Below, one piece after another: positions 26,173-34,440 of a DNA stretch of 64,000 bases. The notes under the pieces were generated by a model. It had not been told where the DNA came from. It was given only the letters and a program-made list of their open reading frames with translations, and did no database searches. The translations under genes were made by a program, and so were the position numbers. The DNA comes from Azospirillum sp051124815 (lineage in GTDB: Bacteria; Pseudomonadota; Alphaproteobacteria; Azospirillales; Azospirillaceae): contig NZ_CP118485.1 in assembly GCF_051124815.1 (NCBI RefSeq), forward strand, positions 2,790,001 through 2,854,000, read 5' to 3'. Positions within the stretch are counted from its first letter, which is position 1; every line of letters begins with the position of its first letter.

Positions 26173-26583
26173 ATGATACGGAAACCTTCAGGTCCCCATA
26201 CGGTTCCGCCCACGGTCGAAGACCTGGAGCGCATGGCCGAAGAGGCGCTCGACACCATCCCGGCGGAGCTGCTCGCCCCGGTCGGGAACCTCGTCATCCA
26301 TGTCGAGGATTTTCCCGATGAGGATACCGAGCGGGAGATGGAGCTGGAAAGCCCATTCGACCTGTTGGGGCTCTATCGGGGCGTGGATCTGACGCGGCAA
26401 AGCGTCGCCGACCTGCGCGGCGGGCCGGACATGATCTTCCTCTACCGCCGCCCGATCCTGGATTACTGGTGCGAGACGGGGGAGGAACTGCCGGCCATCG
26501 TCCGCCATGTCCTGATCCACGAGATCGGCCACCATTTCGGCTTCTCCGACGAGGACATGGAGCGGATCGAGACAATGGAGTAG
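26173..26583 (+). CDS. Metallopeptidase family protein (minimal zincin)
   Basis: Protein of 136 residues with the zinc motif HEIGHHFGFSDEDM at about 114-127, the pattern of the short zincin-like family (PF06262 type). Upstream, LGLYRGVDLTRQSV and MIFLYRRPILDYW are also family-typical. No signal peptide, so it is cytoplasmic. Substrate unknown. The start MIRKPSGPHTV follows a promoter-sized gap from phhB; the UDG gene converges from the other side after 25 nt. Confidence 0.85.
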   Translation: MIRKPSGPHTVPPTVEDLERMAEEALDTIPAELLAPVGNLVIHVEDFPDEDTEREMELESPFDLLGLYRGVDLTRQSVADLRGGPDMIFLYRRPILDYWCETGEELPAIVRHVLIHEIGHHFGFSDEDMERIETME

Positions 26584-26608
26584 GGGGAGGGGAACAGGGC
26601 GGGGCCGT

Positions 26609-27235
26609 TCAGCCCTCCAGCGCGTCCGCCACCCGGCGGCGCAGGGCCGGCACCAGTTCCTCCTCGAACCAGGGGTTCCGGTTCAGCCAGCCGGTGTTGC
26701 GCCAACTCGGGTGCGGCAGCGGCATGAAGGCCGGGCCGTACTCCCGCCAGCTCGCCACCGTCTCCGTCATCGTCGCCTTCCGCCGTTCACCGAGATAGCG
26801 CGCCTGGGCATACTGACCGACCAGCAGGGTCAGCCGCACCCCCGACAGGGCGTCGAGCAGCGGCGGGTGCCACAGCGGCGCGCATTCGGGCCGCGGTGGG
26901 TAATCGCCACCCTTCGGCATGGTTCCGGGATAGCACAGCCCCATCGGCACCACGGCGATGCGGGATTCATCGTAGAAGGCGGTGCGGTCCATCGCCAGCC
27001 ACTTGCGCAGCCGGTCGCCGGAGGCGTCGTCCCAGGGGATGCCGCTGGCATGCACCCGCGCGCCGGGCGCCTGCCCGACGATCAGCAGCCGGGCGGTCGG
27101 GCTGCCGCGCACGACCGGGCGGCAGCCGTGGGGCAGCACCCCCGCGCACAGCGTGCAGGCGCGCACCGTCGCGAACAGGCGGTCGAGATCCGAACCGCCC
27201 TCGACCATGTCATCAGACACCGGTTCATCAGACAA
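26609..27235 (-). CDS. Uracil-DNA glycosylase family protein
   Basis: Protein of 208 residues of the uracil-DNA glycosylase superfamily. Motif 1 reads LLIVGQAPGARVHASGIPW and motif 2 reads LPHPSWRNTGW near the C-terminus. A Cys pair CTLC lies near residue 30, and another Cys at about 38 and 100 (LCYPG), but a full four-Cys Fe-S site of family 4 is not clear. True repair activity or substrate is uncertain. It overlaps the sirtuin gene by 8 nt, so the two form an operon. Confidence 0.8.
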   Translation of the reverse strand: MSDEPVSDDMVEGGSDLDRLFATVRACTLCAGVLPHGCRPVVRGSPTARLLIVGQAPGARVHASGIPWDDASGDRLRKWLAMDRTAFYDESRIAVVPMGLCYPGTMPKGGDYPPRPECAPLWHPPLLDALSGVRLTLLVGQYAQARYLGERRKATMTETVASWREYGPAFMPLPHPSWRNTGWLNRNPWFEEELVPALRRRVADALEG

Positions 27236-27968
27236 GCGTCAGCAAATCCTGGACGAAGGCCGGCACCACCTGGGTCGCCGGGCCGTGGATCGAGCTGTGG
27301 AAATAGGAGGCGCCCTCCGACGGTTCCAGGTTCAGCTCGACCGTATAGGCGCCGGCCGACCGCGCCTCCGCCACGAAACCGGCGGCGGGGTAGACATGGC
27401 CCGACGTGCCGATCGACACGAACAGGTCGCATTCCTCCAGCGCCCGCTGGATGCGTTCCATCTGATAGGGCATCTCGCCGAACCACACCACGTCGGGCCG
27501 CATGCCGCCCTTGCGCCCGCAGGTCAGGCAATGGTCATGCACCGACAGGTCGCCCTGCACCTCCGTCACCGTGCGGCAGTGCAGGCAGAACGCCTTCAAC
27601 AGCTCGCCATGCATGTGCAGCGGCGATTTCGACCCGCCGCGCTCGTGCAGGTCGTCGATGTTCTGCGTCACCAGCAGGACCTCGCCCTTCCAGCGCCGCT
27701 CCAGCTCCGCCAGCGCCTTGTGCGCCGCGTTGGGCTGCACCGCCGGGTCGGCGAGACCGCGGCGGCGGTCGTTGTAGAAGCGATGGACGAGGTCGGGGTT
27801 GCGCGCGAACCCCTCCGGCGTCGCCACATCCTCCAGATCGATCCGGCTCCAGATGCCGCCGGCGCAGCGGAAGGTGTCCAGCCCCGATTCCTTGGAGATC
27901 CCGGCCCCGGTCAGGATGACGATCGAGTCGGTCGGACGCAGTCGGTTGGTCAGCGCGGGTGAGGGCAT
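27228..27968 (-). CDS. cobB: NAD-dependent protein deacylase (class III sirtuin, CobB)
   Basis: Removes acyl groups from lysines using NAD+. From MPSPALTNRL (246 residues) with AAGGGA 5 nt upstream. NAD-binding GAGISKESGLDTFR, TQNIDDLHERGG, catalytic His in LHMHGELLK and a zinc knuckle CLHC...CLTC are all present. The FYNDRRR segment matches the Tyr/Arg pair (YxxR) of class III sirtuins such as E. coli CobB and SIRT5, suggesting desuccinylase activity. An upstream start at 28001 is possible. It lies divergent from the phosphatase gene across a strongly palindromic region. Confidence 0.93.
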   Translation of the reverse strand: MPSPALTNRLRPTDSIVILTGAGISKESGLDTFRCAGGIWSRIDLEDVATPEGFARNPDLVHRFYNDRRRGLADPAVQPNAAHKALAELERRWKGEVLLVTQNIDDLHERGGSKSPLHMHGELLKAFCLHCRTVTEVQGDLSVHDHCLTCGRKGGMRPDVVWFGEMPYQMERIQRALEECDLFVSIGTSGHVYPAAGFVAEARSAGAYTVELNLEPSEGASYFHSSIHGPATQVVPAFVQDLLTLV

Positions 27969-27990
27969 GGCATTCCCTTGGTATTTGGCG

Positions 27991-28035
27991 ATCGGATTCA
28001 CGCTTCAAATCGAATTCGATTTTACGCGATCCGAT
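27991..28035. promoter_or_regulatory. Perfect 16-bp palindrome in the cobB/phosphatase divergent promoter region
   Basis: AAATCGAATTCGATTT (28007-28022) is a perfect dyad. An almost concentric outer pair ATCGGAT (27991-27997) and ATCCGAT (28029-28035) surrounds it. The block is AT-rich within GC-rich DNA and sits 23 nt upstream of the cobB start. It reads as an operator for a dimeric regulator; no regulator is identified. Confidence 0.55.
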
Positions 28036-28134
28036 CTAACGGTTCGGAAACCGGTCACATGGAAAACTGCTGCGGCGTACGCTCGTCGCGCCCGGAAGTA
28101 AAGCCGCTGAGAAGAAAGAAGGGGGATACCGCAG

Positions 28135-28632
28135 GTGGTCAAGGTCCTGTTCGTCTGCACGGGCAACATCTGCCGCTCGCCCACCGCCGAGGGGATGTTC
28201 CGCCATCTGGCCGAACGCGCCGGCCTCGGCAGCCAAGTGATCGCCGACTCGGCCGGTACTCACGGCTATCACGTCGGCGAGCCGCCCGACCCGCGCACCC
28301 AACGCGCGGCGCTGGCCCGCGGCGTCGACCTGTCGGCCTTGCGCGCCCGCAAGGTGACGGCGGCCGACTTCACCCGCTTCGACCATATCCTGGCGATGGA
28401 CCACGGCCATCTCGCCCAGCTGCGCCGCCTCGTCCCGGCGAACGCAACAGCGGCGCTGCGCCTGTTCCTGGACGATGCGCCTGGGCTGGAGGGACGGGAG
28501 GTGCCCGACCCCTATTACGGCGGCCCGGACGGGTTCGAGCAGGTGCTGGACCTGTGCGAGGCCGGATCGCGCGGCCTGCTGGACCGCCTGTCGCGGGAAA
28601 GCGGGTTTCCGATTCGCGAAAGCATGGGGTAA
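28135..28632 (+). CDS. Low-molecular-weight protein-tyrosine phosphatase
   Basis: Phosphatase of 165 residues from a GTG start. The active-site loop CTGNICRS contains nucleophile C8 and R14. The general acid Asp is in EVPDPYYGG, also matching the family DPYY motif. AAGAAGGGGGA precedes the start. It could act on arsenate or on tyrosine-phosphorylated proteins; the DPYY motif fits true LMW-PTPs. No tyrosine kinase gene in the window. Confidence 0.92.
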   Translation: MVKVLFVCTGNICRSPTAEGMFRHLAERAGLGSQVIADSAGTHGYHVGEPPDPRTQRAALARGVDLSALRARKVTAADFTRFDHILAMDHGHLAQLRRLVPANATAALRLFLDDAPGLEGREVPDPYYGGPDGFEQVLDLCEAGSRGLLDRLSRESGFPIRESMG

Positions 28633-28701
28633 CGTGTCGCGGTTCCCCGGCCGCTTGGTCTATGCTGCCGGGACAAAGCCCATTCGGAGCATCCGTCAGC
28701 C

Positions 28702-29898
28702 ATGACCAGCGCAGCCACCGGCACCACCACGCCCGGCGGGATCCTCGACGGCATCGTCCTGTTCGAGGCCTTCTCGCCGGAGGAGCGCGCTGCCGTGGCC
28801 TCGCGCGGGCGGGTGTTCGATGCCCCGGCCGGCACGGTGCTGATGCGCGAGGGCGACATCGCCAGTTCGCTCTACGTCCTGCTCGACGGCACGGTGCGGG
28901 TGGTACGCAACGACCCGTTCGGTGCCCAGGTTGAGGTCGGCTTCCGCCGCGCCGGCGACTGTTTCGGCGAGATGGCGCTGATCGACGGCGGTGCCCGTTC
29001 CGCCTCCGTCATCGCCGCCACGCCGGTGACGGTGTTCGAGCTGGAACGCGACCTGTTCCTGGCGCTGATCTCCCCCTCGCCCGACCTGCTGGCGAAGCTG
29101 CTGCGCGAACTCAGCCGCATGATCCGCGAGGTGTCGGAACGAGTGGTGCGCGAGGATCTGGAACGCCGCGCCCGCATCGCCGAATCGGCGCTGGCCCGTC
29201 AGCGCGCCATCACCCAGGCGGTGACCGGGTTGGCGCATGAACTGAACACGCCGCTCGGCGTCTGCGTCACCACCGCCAGCCACCTGCAGGATCTGGCCCG
29301 GCCCGGCAACGGCCCGCTGTCGTCCGAGGAATTGCGCGAACCGGCAGCATTGCTCGACGCCAACCTCGCCCGCGCGGTGGAGCTGGTGGAGGCGTTTTCC
29401 GCCATCGCCGCCTGCCAGAATTCCGAACCGCTGGAGGCGCTGGAACTGCGGCGCATGGCGGAGGACGCAGCGGCCCTGTTCACCGTCCAGCATCCCGACC
29501 TGCCGCTGGCCATCCGGATCGCACCGGGTCCCGCCTGCCCCTGGATCGGCTGTGCCGCGCATCTGGACCGCGTGCTGCACCACCTGTTCGCCAACGCCGC
29601 TGCCCATGGCTATGGTGGCGGTCCGGGCGAGGTCGAGGTGACGATCCGGCCGGCGATGCTGGAAGCCGTCCCGGCCTGGAGCCTGACCGTCCGCGACCGC
29701 GGCGCCGGCATCCCCGCCGGCAATCTGCCGACCCTGACCGACGCCTTCTTCACCACCGCCCGTGGTCGCGGCCACAAGGGGCTGGGGCTGGCGGTGGTGT
29801 TCAACACGGTGACCGGCCCGCTCGGCGGCCGGCTCGCCTTCGACAGCAGGCCGGGTGCCGGCACCGCCGTGACGATCACGGTGCCACAGGAGCTTTGA
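28702..29898 (+). CDS. Cytoplasmic histidine kinase with N-terminal cyclic-nucleotide-binding domain
   Basis: Protein of 398 residues. Residues about 18-140 form a CRP-type cyclic-nucleotide-binding domain (MREGDIASSLYVLLDGTVRV; GDCFGEMALIDGGARSASVIA). A helical linker leads to the H-box TGLAHELNTPLG with H179. The ATPase domain has HHLFANAAAHG, RDRGAGIP and GHKGLGLAVVFNTV. No membrane segment or signal, so it senses an internal signal, conceivably cAMP/cGMP from the cyclase at 10.9 kb. No response regulator lies nearby, so it is an orphan kinase. Confidence 0.87.
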   Translation: MTSAATGTTTPGGILDGIVLFEAFSPEERAAVASRGRVFDAPAGTVLMREGDIASSLYVLLDGTVRVVRNDPFGAQVEVGFRRAGDCFGEMALIDGGARSASVIAATPVTVFELERDLFLALISPSPDLLAKLLRELSRMIREVSERVVREDLERRARIAESALARQRAITQAVTGLAHELNTPLGVCVTTASHLQDLARPGNGPLSSEELREPAALLDANLARAVELVEAFSAIAACQNSEPLEALELRRMAEDAAALFTVQHPDLPLAIRIAPGPACPWIGCAAHLDRVLHHLFANAAAHGYGGGPGEVEVTIRPAMLEAVPAWSLTVRDRGAGIPAGNLPTLTDAFFTTARGRGHKGLGLAVVFNTVTGPLGGRLAFDSRPGAGTAVTITVPQEL

Positions 29899-29918
29899 CG
29901 GGCAGGAGGGAGAACCCC

Positions 29919-30374
29919 TCACCCGTGCAGGGCAAGCCCCTTCACCGTCTTGTCGACCGCCTTCTTCGGCCCGCGCAGGGCCAGCCCGACCAGATCGGGG
30001 GCGTCGGGGTCCTCGGCCCGGAAGGCGGCGCGGTTGGCGGCGTCATGGCCGGTGCCGAACATCGCGGCGACATAGGGCACCAGCGTCAGCCCCCGTTCCA
30101 GCGCGGCATCGCGGACGGCCCGCAGCTGCCCGCCGTCGGCGGTGAAGATCATCATCGGCTGGCCCAGCATCCGGCCATAGCGGCGGCCGGCGCCATCGAC
30201 ATACTCCTCCCCCAGCGCGTCCGGCGCCGCGGCGGCGATCCCGGTGGCGAGGAAGGCGGCGACGTTCAGCTTCTGCCACACGGCCAAATCGGCGCGGATG
30301 ACCAGCGCGACCTTGGTGCCGAAGCGGACGGGGGCATCGGAGGACATCGTTTCGGTCATCAGGCTGTCGGGCAT
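29919..30374 (-). CDS. DUF2000 domain protein
   Basis: Protein of 151 residues from MPDSLMTETMSSD with Shine-Dalgarno GGAG 8-9 nt upstream. It matches DUF2000: KVALVIRADLAVWQKLNVAAFLA and PMMIFTADGGQLRAVRDAALE. Structures of relatives resemble peptidyl-tRNA hydrolase 2-like folds, but function is not established. It follows the AraC regulator gene by 44 nt on the same strand, so the regulator may control it. Confidence 0.82.
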   Translation of the reverse strand: MPDSLMTETMSSDAPVRFGTKVALVIRADLAVWQKLNVAAFLATGIAAAAPDALGEEYVDGAGRRYGRMLGQPMMIFTADGGQLRAVRDAALERGLTLVPYVAAMFGTGHDAANRAAFRAEDPDAPDLVGLALRGPKKAVDKTVKGLALHG

Positions 30375-30418
30375 GGTGGTTGTCTCCTTTGCCCAACCAG
30401 ATGCCGGATGATCGCGCC

Positions 30419-31264
30419 TCAGTCTGGAACGTTCGTGCACAGATCGCGATAGGCGGCTGGCGTCAGGCCATAGGCGCGGCGGAACCAGCGGCCGAGATGG
30501 CTCTGGTCGGCGAACCCGACCTCCGCCGCGACCAGGGCCGGCGCCTCTCCCTCGGCCAGACGGCGCCGGGCGGCGCGCAGGCGCAGCCGAACCAGATAGG
30601 CGTGCGGCGACAGGCCGAAGGCGGCGCGGAAGGCGCGGTTCAGCCGGAAGCGGTCGACGCCGGCCGCCGCCGCCAGCTCGTCCAGCCCGATATCCTCGGC
30701 CATCCGGGCATGAAGCAGCTCGCGCGCCAGCGCGGCGGCGCGGTCGGGACGCAGAGGCCGGCGCTCCTGTGGCGGCGTGAGATGGCCGGCCAGCCTCGCC
30801 GCCAGCCGGTCCACCGACAGGTCGCGGGCCAGCCGCCCCTCGCGCTGGTGCAGGGCCAGGAAGGCGGAGCGGATCGTCGCCGCAAGGCCGGGATCGTCGG
30901 CCAGCGTGTCGCGGAAGCCCAGCGGCAGACCGGTTCCGCGCGGCGTCAGGCTGCGCAACGCCTCGCTGCGGGCGGACAGCAGCGGCACCGGCAGATAGAG
31001 CATGGCATAGGTGAAGCCCTCTTCCCCCGGACTGTGGCCGTCATGGGCCTCGCCGGGTTCGATCAGGATGACGCGGCCGGGGACACTGGTGTGCAGCCGC
31101 CGCCGGCAGCGGAAGGCCTGCACCCCCTGCTCGGTGACGCCGACCAGAAGCTCGTCATGGTCGTGCAGGTCATAGGCATGGCCGCGGAAATGGGCGCGGA
31201 TGGTTTCGATGCCGGTCTCCGCATCGCGGCGCACCGCCACCCAGTCGTCCTTTCCGCCGGGCAC
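30419..31264 (-). CDS. AraC family transcriptional regulator
   Basis: Regulator of 281 residues. The N-terminal cupin-like AraC ligand domain shows HDHDELLVGVTEQGVQAF and PGRVILIEPGEAHDG. The C-terminal 100 residues have the two helix-turn-helix units (IGLDELAAAAGVDRFRLNRAF; PALVAAEVGFADQSHLGRWF) ending with LTPAAYRDL. It precedes the DUF2000 gene and starts 14 nt after the fliG stop. Ligand and targets are unknown; similar regulators control small export or enzyme genes beside them. Confidence 0.9.
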   Translation of the reverse strand: MPGGKDDWVAVRRDAETGIETIRAHFRGHAYDLHDHDELLVGVTEQGVQAFRCRRRLHTSVPGRVILIEPGEAHDGHSPGEEGFTYAMLYLPVPLLSARSEALRSLTPRGTGLPLGFRDTLADDPGLAATIRSAFLALHQREGRLARDLSVDRLAARLAGHLTPPQERRPLRPDRAAALARELLHARMAEDIGLDELAAAAGVDRFRLNRAFRAAFGLSPHAYLVRLRLRAARRRLAEGEAPALVAAEVGFADQSHLGRWFRRAYGLTPAAYRDLCTNVPD

Positions 31265-31277
31265 TCTATCCTCCCGA

Positions 31278-32300
31278 TCAGTAGATCAGCTCGTTCTCGC
31301 CGCTGCCTTCGGCCAGGACCAGTTCGCCGCGGGCGGCAAGGTCCTTCGCCAACTGCACCATGTACATCTGCGCCTCGTCCACGTCGCGCACGCGCACCGG
31401 ACCCATCGCCGCCATGTCCTCGCGCAGAATCTTGGCGGCGCGCTCCGACATGTTGGAGAAGAACAGATCCTTCAGCGTTTCCGACGCGCCCTTCAGCGCG
31501 GTGCCCAGCTTCTGCTTGTCCACGGTGCGCAGCATCGTCTGGACGCCGCTGGGGTCGAGCTTCGACAGGTCCTCGAAGGTGAACATCAACGACTTGATGC
31601 GCTCGGCGCTGTCGCGGTTGCGTTCCTCCAGCGCGGCCATGAAGCGGTGTTCGGTGGTGCGGTCCAGGCCGTTGAAGATCTCCGCCAGCATCTCGTGGCT
31701 GTCGCGGCGGCTGGTGCGGGCGAGGTTGGTCATGAACTCGGTGCGCAGGGTGCGCTCGACGTCGTCCAGAACCTCCTTCTGCACCGCCTCCATGCGCAGC
31801 ATGCGCATGATGACCTCCATTGCGAAGCTTTCCGGCAGTTGGGTCAGCACGCGGCCGGCATGTTCGGGACGGATCTTGGACAGGACCACCGCGACGGTCT
31901 GCGGATACTCGTTCTTCAGATAGTTGGACAGCACCGACTCGTTGACGTTCGCCAGCTTGTCCCACATCGTCCGGCCGGCCGGACCACGGATTTCCTCCAT
32001 GATCTGGTCGACCTTGTCCTTCGGCAGGGTCTTCATCAGCAGGCGTTCGGTCGAATCGAAGGAACCGACCAGCGATCCGGTGGCCGACATCTGCTCGGCG
32101 AACTCGACGAACAGTCGTTCGATCAGGTTGGCCGACACCGTGCCCAGGTTGGCCATCACCTGGGACAGTTCCTTGATCTCCTCGTCATCCATCAGCGAGA
32201 ACAACCTGGACGAATGCTCCTCGCCCAGCGCCAGCATCATGATGGCGGCCTTTTCCGGGCCGGTGAGGGTCCGGTAATCCTCGCGAACCTTCAACGCCAT
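31278..32300 (-). CDS. fliG: Flagellar motor switch protein FliG
   Basis: Rotor component of the flagellar C-ring, 340 residues. N-terminal KAAIMMLALGEEHSSRLFSLM, the middle-domain motif NEYPQTVAVVLSKIRPEHAG (EYPQ replaces the EHPQ of many bacteria) and the C-terminal charged torque helix with REDMAAMGPVRVRDVDEAQ are all present. No other flagellar gene is in the window, so this copy stands outside a flagellar cluster. Azospirillum has polar and lateral flagella, so more than one FliG could exist; which flagellum this serves cannot be read. Confidence 0.93.
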   Translation of the reverse strand: MALKVREDYRTLTGPEKAAIMMLALGEEHSSRLFSLMDDEEIKELSQVMANLGTVSANLIERLFVEFAEQMSATGSLVGSFDSTERLLMKTLPKDKVDQIMEEIRGPAGRTMWDKLANVNESVLSNYLKNEYPQTVAVVLSKIRPEHAGRVLTQLPESFAMEVIMRMLRMEAVQKEVLDDVERTLRTEFMTNLARTSRRDSHEMLAEIFNGLDRTTEHRFMAALEERNRDSAERIKSLMFTFEDLSKLDPSGVQTMLRTVDKQKLGTALKGASETLKDLFFSNMSERAAKILREDMAAMGPVRVRDVDEAQMYMVQLAKDLAARGELVLAEGSGENELIY

Positions 32301-32484
32301 CTGTCCGCCTCCGCCACTCCGCCCACCTCACGACGGGCGCGGGCGGTTCATTCTTATACGTCTGGTTTGCTGTTCTTCCGTTTTAATACGTTCCGCTTGC
32401 GCATTCCATCCCTTCGGGGGCGAAGGGCGGGGACAAATTCGGCCGATTCCCCGCCCCTCCTGCCGTTCTCCGCCGGCCTTACCG

Positions 32485-33864
32485 TCAGCCGAACCGCTTG
32501 GCGATCACCGCATAGGCGGCGCGCAGGCCCAGCGCCTCGCCGCCCTCCGGCCGGCCGGGCCGATTCGTCCCGTTCCAGGCATAGGTGTCGAGATGCGCCC
32601 AGGGCGTGCCCTTCGACACGAATTCCTGCAGGAACAGCCCGGCGGTGATGGCGCCGGCGAAGCCGTTGCTGGTGACGTTGTTGATGTCCGCCACCTTGCT
32701 GTCCAGCCCCTTGCGGTAGGGCGCCCACAGCGGCAGACGCCACATCGGGTCGTCGACCGCGGTCCCGGCCTCCGTCAAGTCGTTGGCCAGCGCATCGTCG
32801 TTGCACATCAGCGCCGGCAGGTCGGGCCCGAGCGCCACGCGGGCGGCACCGGTCAGGGTGGCGAAGTCGATCAGCAGCGCCGGCTTCTCCGAATCCGCCT
32901 CGGCCAGCGCGTCGCACAGGATCAGGCGCCCCTCGGCGTCGGTGTTGCCGACCTCGACCGTCAGGCCCTTGCGGGTCTTCAGCACGTCCTGCGGCTTGAA
33001 GCTGTCGCCCGACACGACATTCTCCACCGCCGGCACCAGCACGCGCAGCCGCACCGGCAGTCCGGCCATCATGATCATCCGGCCGAGCGCCAGCGCATGC
33101 GCCGCCCCGCCCATGTCCTTCTTCATGATCAGCATGGCCGACGACGGCTTCAGGTCGAGCCCGCCGGTGTCGAAGCAGACGCCCTTGCCGACGATGGTGA
33201 CCTTGGGATGCTCCGGGTTGCCCCAGCGCAGGTCGATCAGCCGCGGCGCCCGCGGGCTGGCGCGGCCGACGGCATGGATGGCGGGATAGTCGCGGTCGAG
33301 CAGATCCTGCCCGACGATCACCTCGACCGCCGCGTCGAACTCGGCCGCCAGATCCTGCGCCGCCTGGGCCAGTTCCGCCGGCCCCATGTCGCAGGCCGGG
33401 GTGTTGACCAGATCGCGCACCATCCAGGTGGCGGTCGCCGCCCGCTCCACCTCGCCGTGGTCGGCCTCCGCCGGCCAGACCAGATTGGCGAAGCCCTTCT
33501 CCGGCGGCTTCCTGTAGCGGCTGAAGCGATAGCTGCCGAGCGCCCAGCCCAGCGCCGCCCGCGTCGCCGCCCGCGCGTCCATCGCCGCGTCGATCCGGTA
33601 GGAGCCGGCCGGCAGCGAGGCGGGCAGGCCGGCGAAGGCCCACAGGTCGTCGACCGCCGACACGCCGGCCAGCACATGGGCGACGGCGCCGTCCGGCCCC
33701 GGCAGGAAGACGGTCGATCCGGCCTCGCCGGTGAAGCCCACCGCCTTGACCCAGGAGGCGACGGCCGGCGATTGCCCGGCCAGCCAGTCGGCCAGCCCGG
33801 CCTTGGTCACGGGGGTGAGGGCGACGGTATCCGGACCGTCAACGGCAAGCAGGGTGGCGAGCAA
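32485..33864 (-). CDS. Leucyl aminopeptidase family protein (M17)
   Basis: Dizinc/dimanganese aminopeptidase of 459 residues. The C-terminal catalytic domain contains GKGVCFDTGGLDLKPSSAM with the metal-binding Lys/Asp, KKDMGGAA and the signature NTDAEGRLILCDAL. The N-terminal domain (about 1-160) is divergent, as in the PepB-like branch. No signal peptide, so it probably acts in peptide turnover in the cytoplasm. It lies 184 nt upstream of fliG on the same strand. Confidence 0.92.
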   Translation of the reverse strand: MLATLLAVDGPDTVALTPVTKAGLADWLAGQSPAVASWVKAVGFTGEAGSTVFLPGPDGAVAHVLAGVSAVDDLWAFAGLPASLPAGSYRIDAAMDARAATRAALGWALGSYRFSRYRKPPEKGFANLVWPAEADHGEVERAATATWMVRDLVNTPACDMGPAELAQAAQDLAAEFDAAVEVIVGQDLLDRDYPAIHAVGRASPRAPRLIDLRWGNPEHPKVTIVGKGVCFDTGGLDLKPSSAMLIMKKDMGGAAHALALGRMIMMAGLPVRLRVLVPAVENVVSGDSFKPQDVLKTRKGLTVEVGNTDAEGRLILCDALAEADSEKPALLIDFATLTGAARVALGPDLPALMCNDDALANDLTEAGTAVDDPMWRLPLWAPYRKGLDSKVADINNVTSNGFAGAITAGLFLQEFVSKGTPWAHLDTYAWNGTNRPGRPEGGEALGLRAAYAVIAKRFG

Positions 33865-34200
33865 GACTGGGGATCCTTCTCACGAGATCACGTCACGCAT
33901 CCGACACGGATGCCCATCCCCCAAGGATGGCGCGCCGGGCGTCGGCTGGAAAGGGGGGCGATGCGCCGGGCAGGCATGGGCGGGTGTCAAGCAGGCAGCA
34001 TCTGCAAATTGTGAAGAGCCAAATTGCTTGTCTTGTGGGTGGAGTCTTGCCACCCTGAGTAACGCCGCAGCCGATATGGACAACCGACCTTCGCTGAGCC
34101 CTCGATCCGCGACTGGTACGCCATGTCGGAGGGAACCGATGTGTCGGCGTGGTGGCCGTGCTCCGGAAATCCACACCCGGCGGCGGAAAGGAGGCCGGGA
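33865..34200. other. Intergenic region between the aminopeptidase and the small peptide gene
   Basis: Contains the minus-strand promoter of the aminopeptidase and the leader of the 25-aa peptide gene. A 6-bp hairpin GGGTGG-agtcttg-CCACCC lies at 34037-34055, a possible 5' stabilising stem of the peptide mRNA. No open reading frame here has convincing coding character. I could not identify a good plus-strand promoter. Confidence 0.5.
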
Positions 34201-34278
34201 ATGACGACTAACGAAGCTGTGGTCGTTGTGCTGATGATCGTCCAGATCGTCGTCGCTATCTGGGCGGCGAAACGGTGA
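34201..34278 (+). CDS. Small hydrophobic peptide (25 aa), candidate type I toxin
   Basis: A 25-residue peptide starting MTTNEAVVVVLMIVQIVVAI and ending with aromatic plus basic residues (W21, K24, R25). Residues 5-23 form a single membrane helix. AAAGGAGG lies 6 nt before the ATG, a near-ideal Shine-Dalgarno. The MTTxEA-hydrophobic-basic pattern resembles holin-like TxpA/BsrG and Fst-type toxins. A 10-bp GC hairpin follows the stop and a convergent antisense RNA is predicted from the downstream repeat. Toxicity is inference; it could instead be a small regulatory membrane protein. Confidence 0.55.
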   Translation: MTTNEAVVVVLMIVQIVVAIWAAKR

Positions 34279-34286
34279 TCTAGGCC

Positions 34287-34318
34287 GGAAGGGCGCTTTC
34301 GAGGGAAGGCGCCCTTCC
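34287..34318. terminator. Hairpin after the 25-aa peptide gene
   Basis: GGAAGGGCGC (34287-34296) and GCGCCCTTCC (34309-34318) form a perfect 10-bp stem with a 12-nt loop. It begins 9 nt after the stop codon. No T-run follows, so it may protect the 3' end as much as terminate. The CCTCC just after (34320-34324) could pair back with the Shine-Dalgarno. Confidence 0.45.
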
Positions 34319-34324
34319 ACCTCC

Positions 34325-34407
34325 GGAAAAGGAATGAGGCCCGCCGGTGGTGGACAGCGGGCCTCTGGCTTTGGAGGCCAGCATTCACTGACCGACTAAC
34401 GAAGCTC
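34325..34407 (-). ncRNA. Predicted antisense RNA (antitoxin candidate) of about 80 nt
   Basis: Leftward RNA from the promoter at 34440-34412. It would begin with AGCUUCGUUAGUCG, complementary to codons 2-6 of the peptide mRNA, then contain UGGCCUCC, complementary to its Shine-Dalgarno. It would end at the stem GAGGCCCGC/GCGGGCCTC (34336-34365) followed on this strand by ATTCCTTTTCC. The layout matches Fst-like systems. No expression evidence exists. Confidence 0.5.
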
Positions 34408-34411
34408 CCTA

Positions 34412-34440
34412 GATATACGCTCGCTTCGGGTTTTCGGCAA
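34412..34440 (-). promoter_or_regulatory. Candidate promoter of the antisense RNA
   Basis: Reading the minus strand: TTGCCG (34440-34435), 17-nt spacer, TATATC (34417-34412), each box with four of six consensus bases. Transcription would start about 34405-34407, exactly at the edge of the 14-nt repeat. Confidence 0.5.

Larger units (their letters stand above)
34190..34406 (+). repeat. Bipartite direct repeat flanking and including the small peptide start
   Basis: Copy 1: GGAGGCC (34190-34196, the Shine-Dalgarno) and CGACTAACGAAGCT (34205-34218, codons 2-6). Copy 2: GGAGGCC (34373-34379) and the same 14-mer (34393-34406). An RNA transcribed leftward through copy 2 would be complementary to both blocks of copy 1 in the right antiparallel order. 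Confidence 0.85.

Noticed and set aside
34000..34200. Sense promoter of the 25-aa peptide gene (for example TTGTGG-17-TGAGTA)
   Set aside because: Matches to consensus are too poor to list; the promoter remains unidentified.
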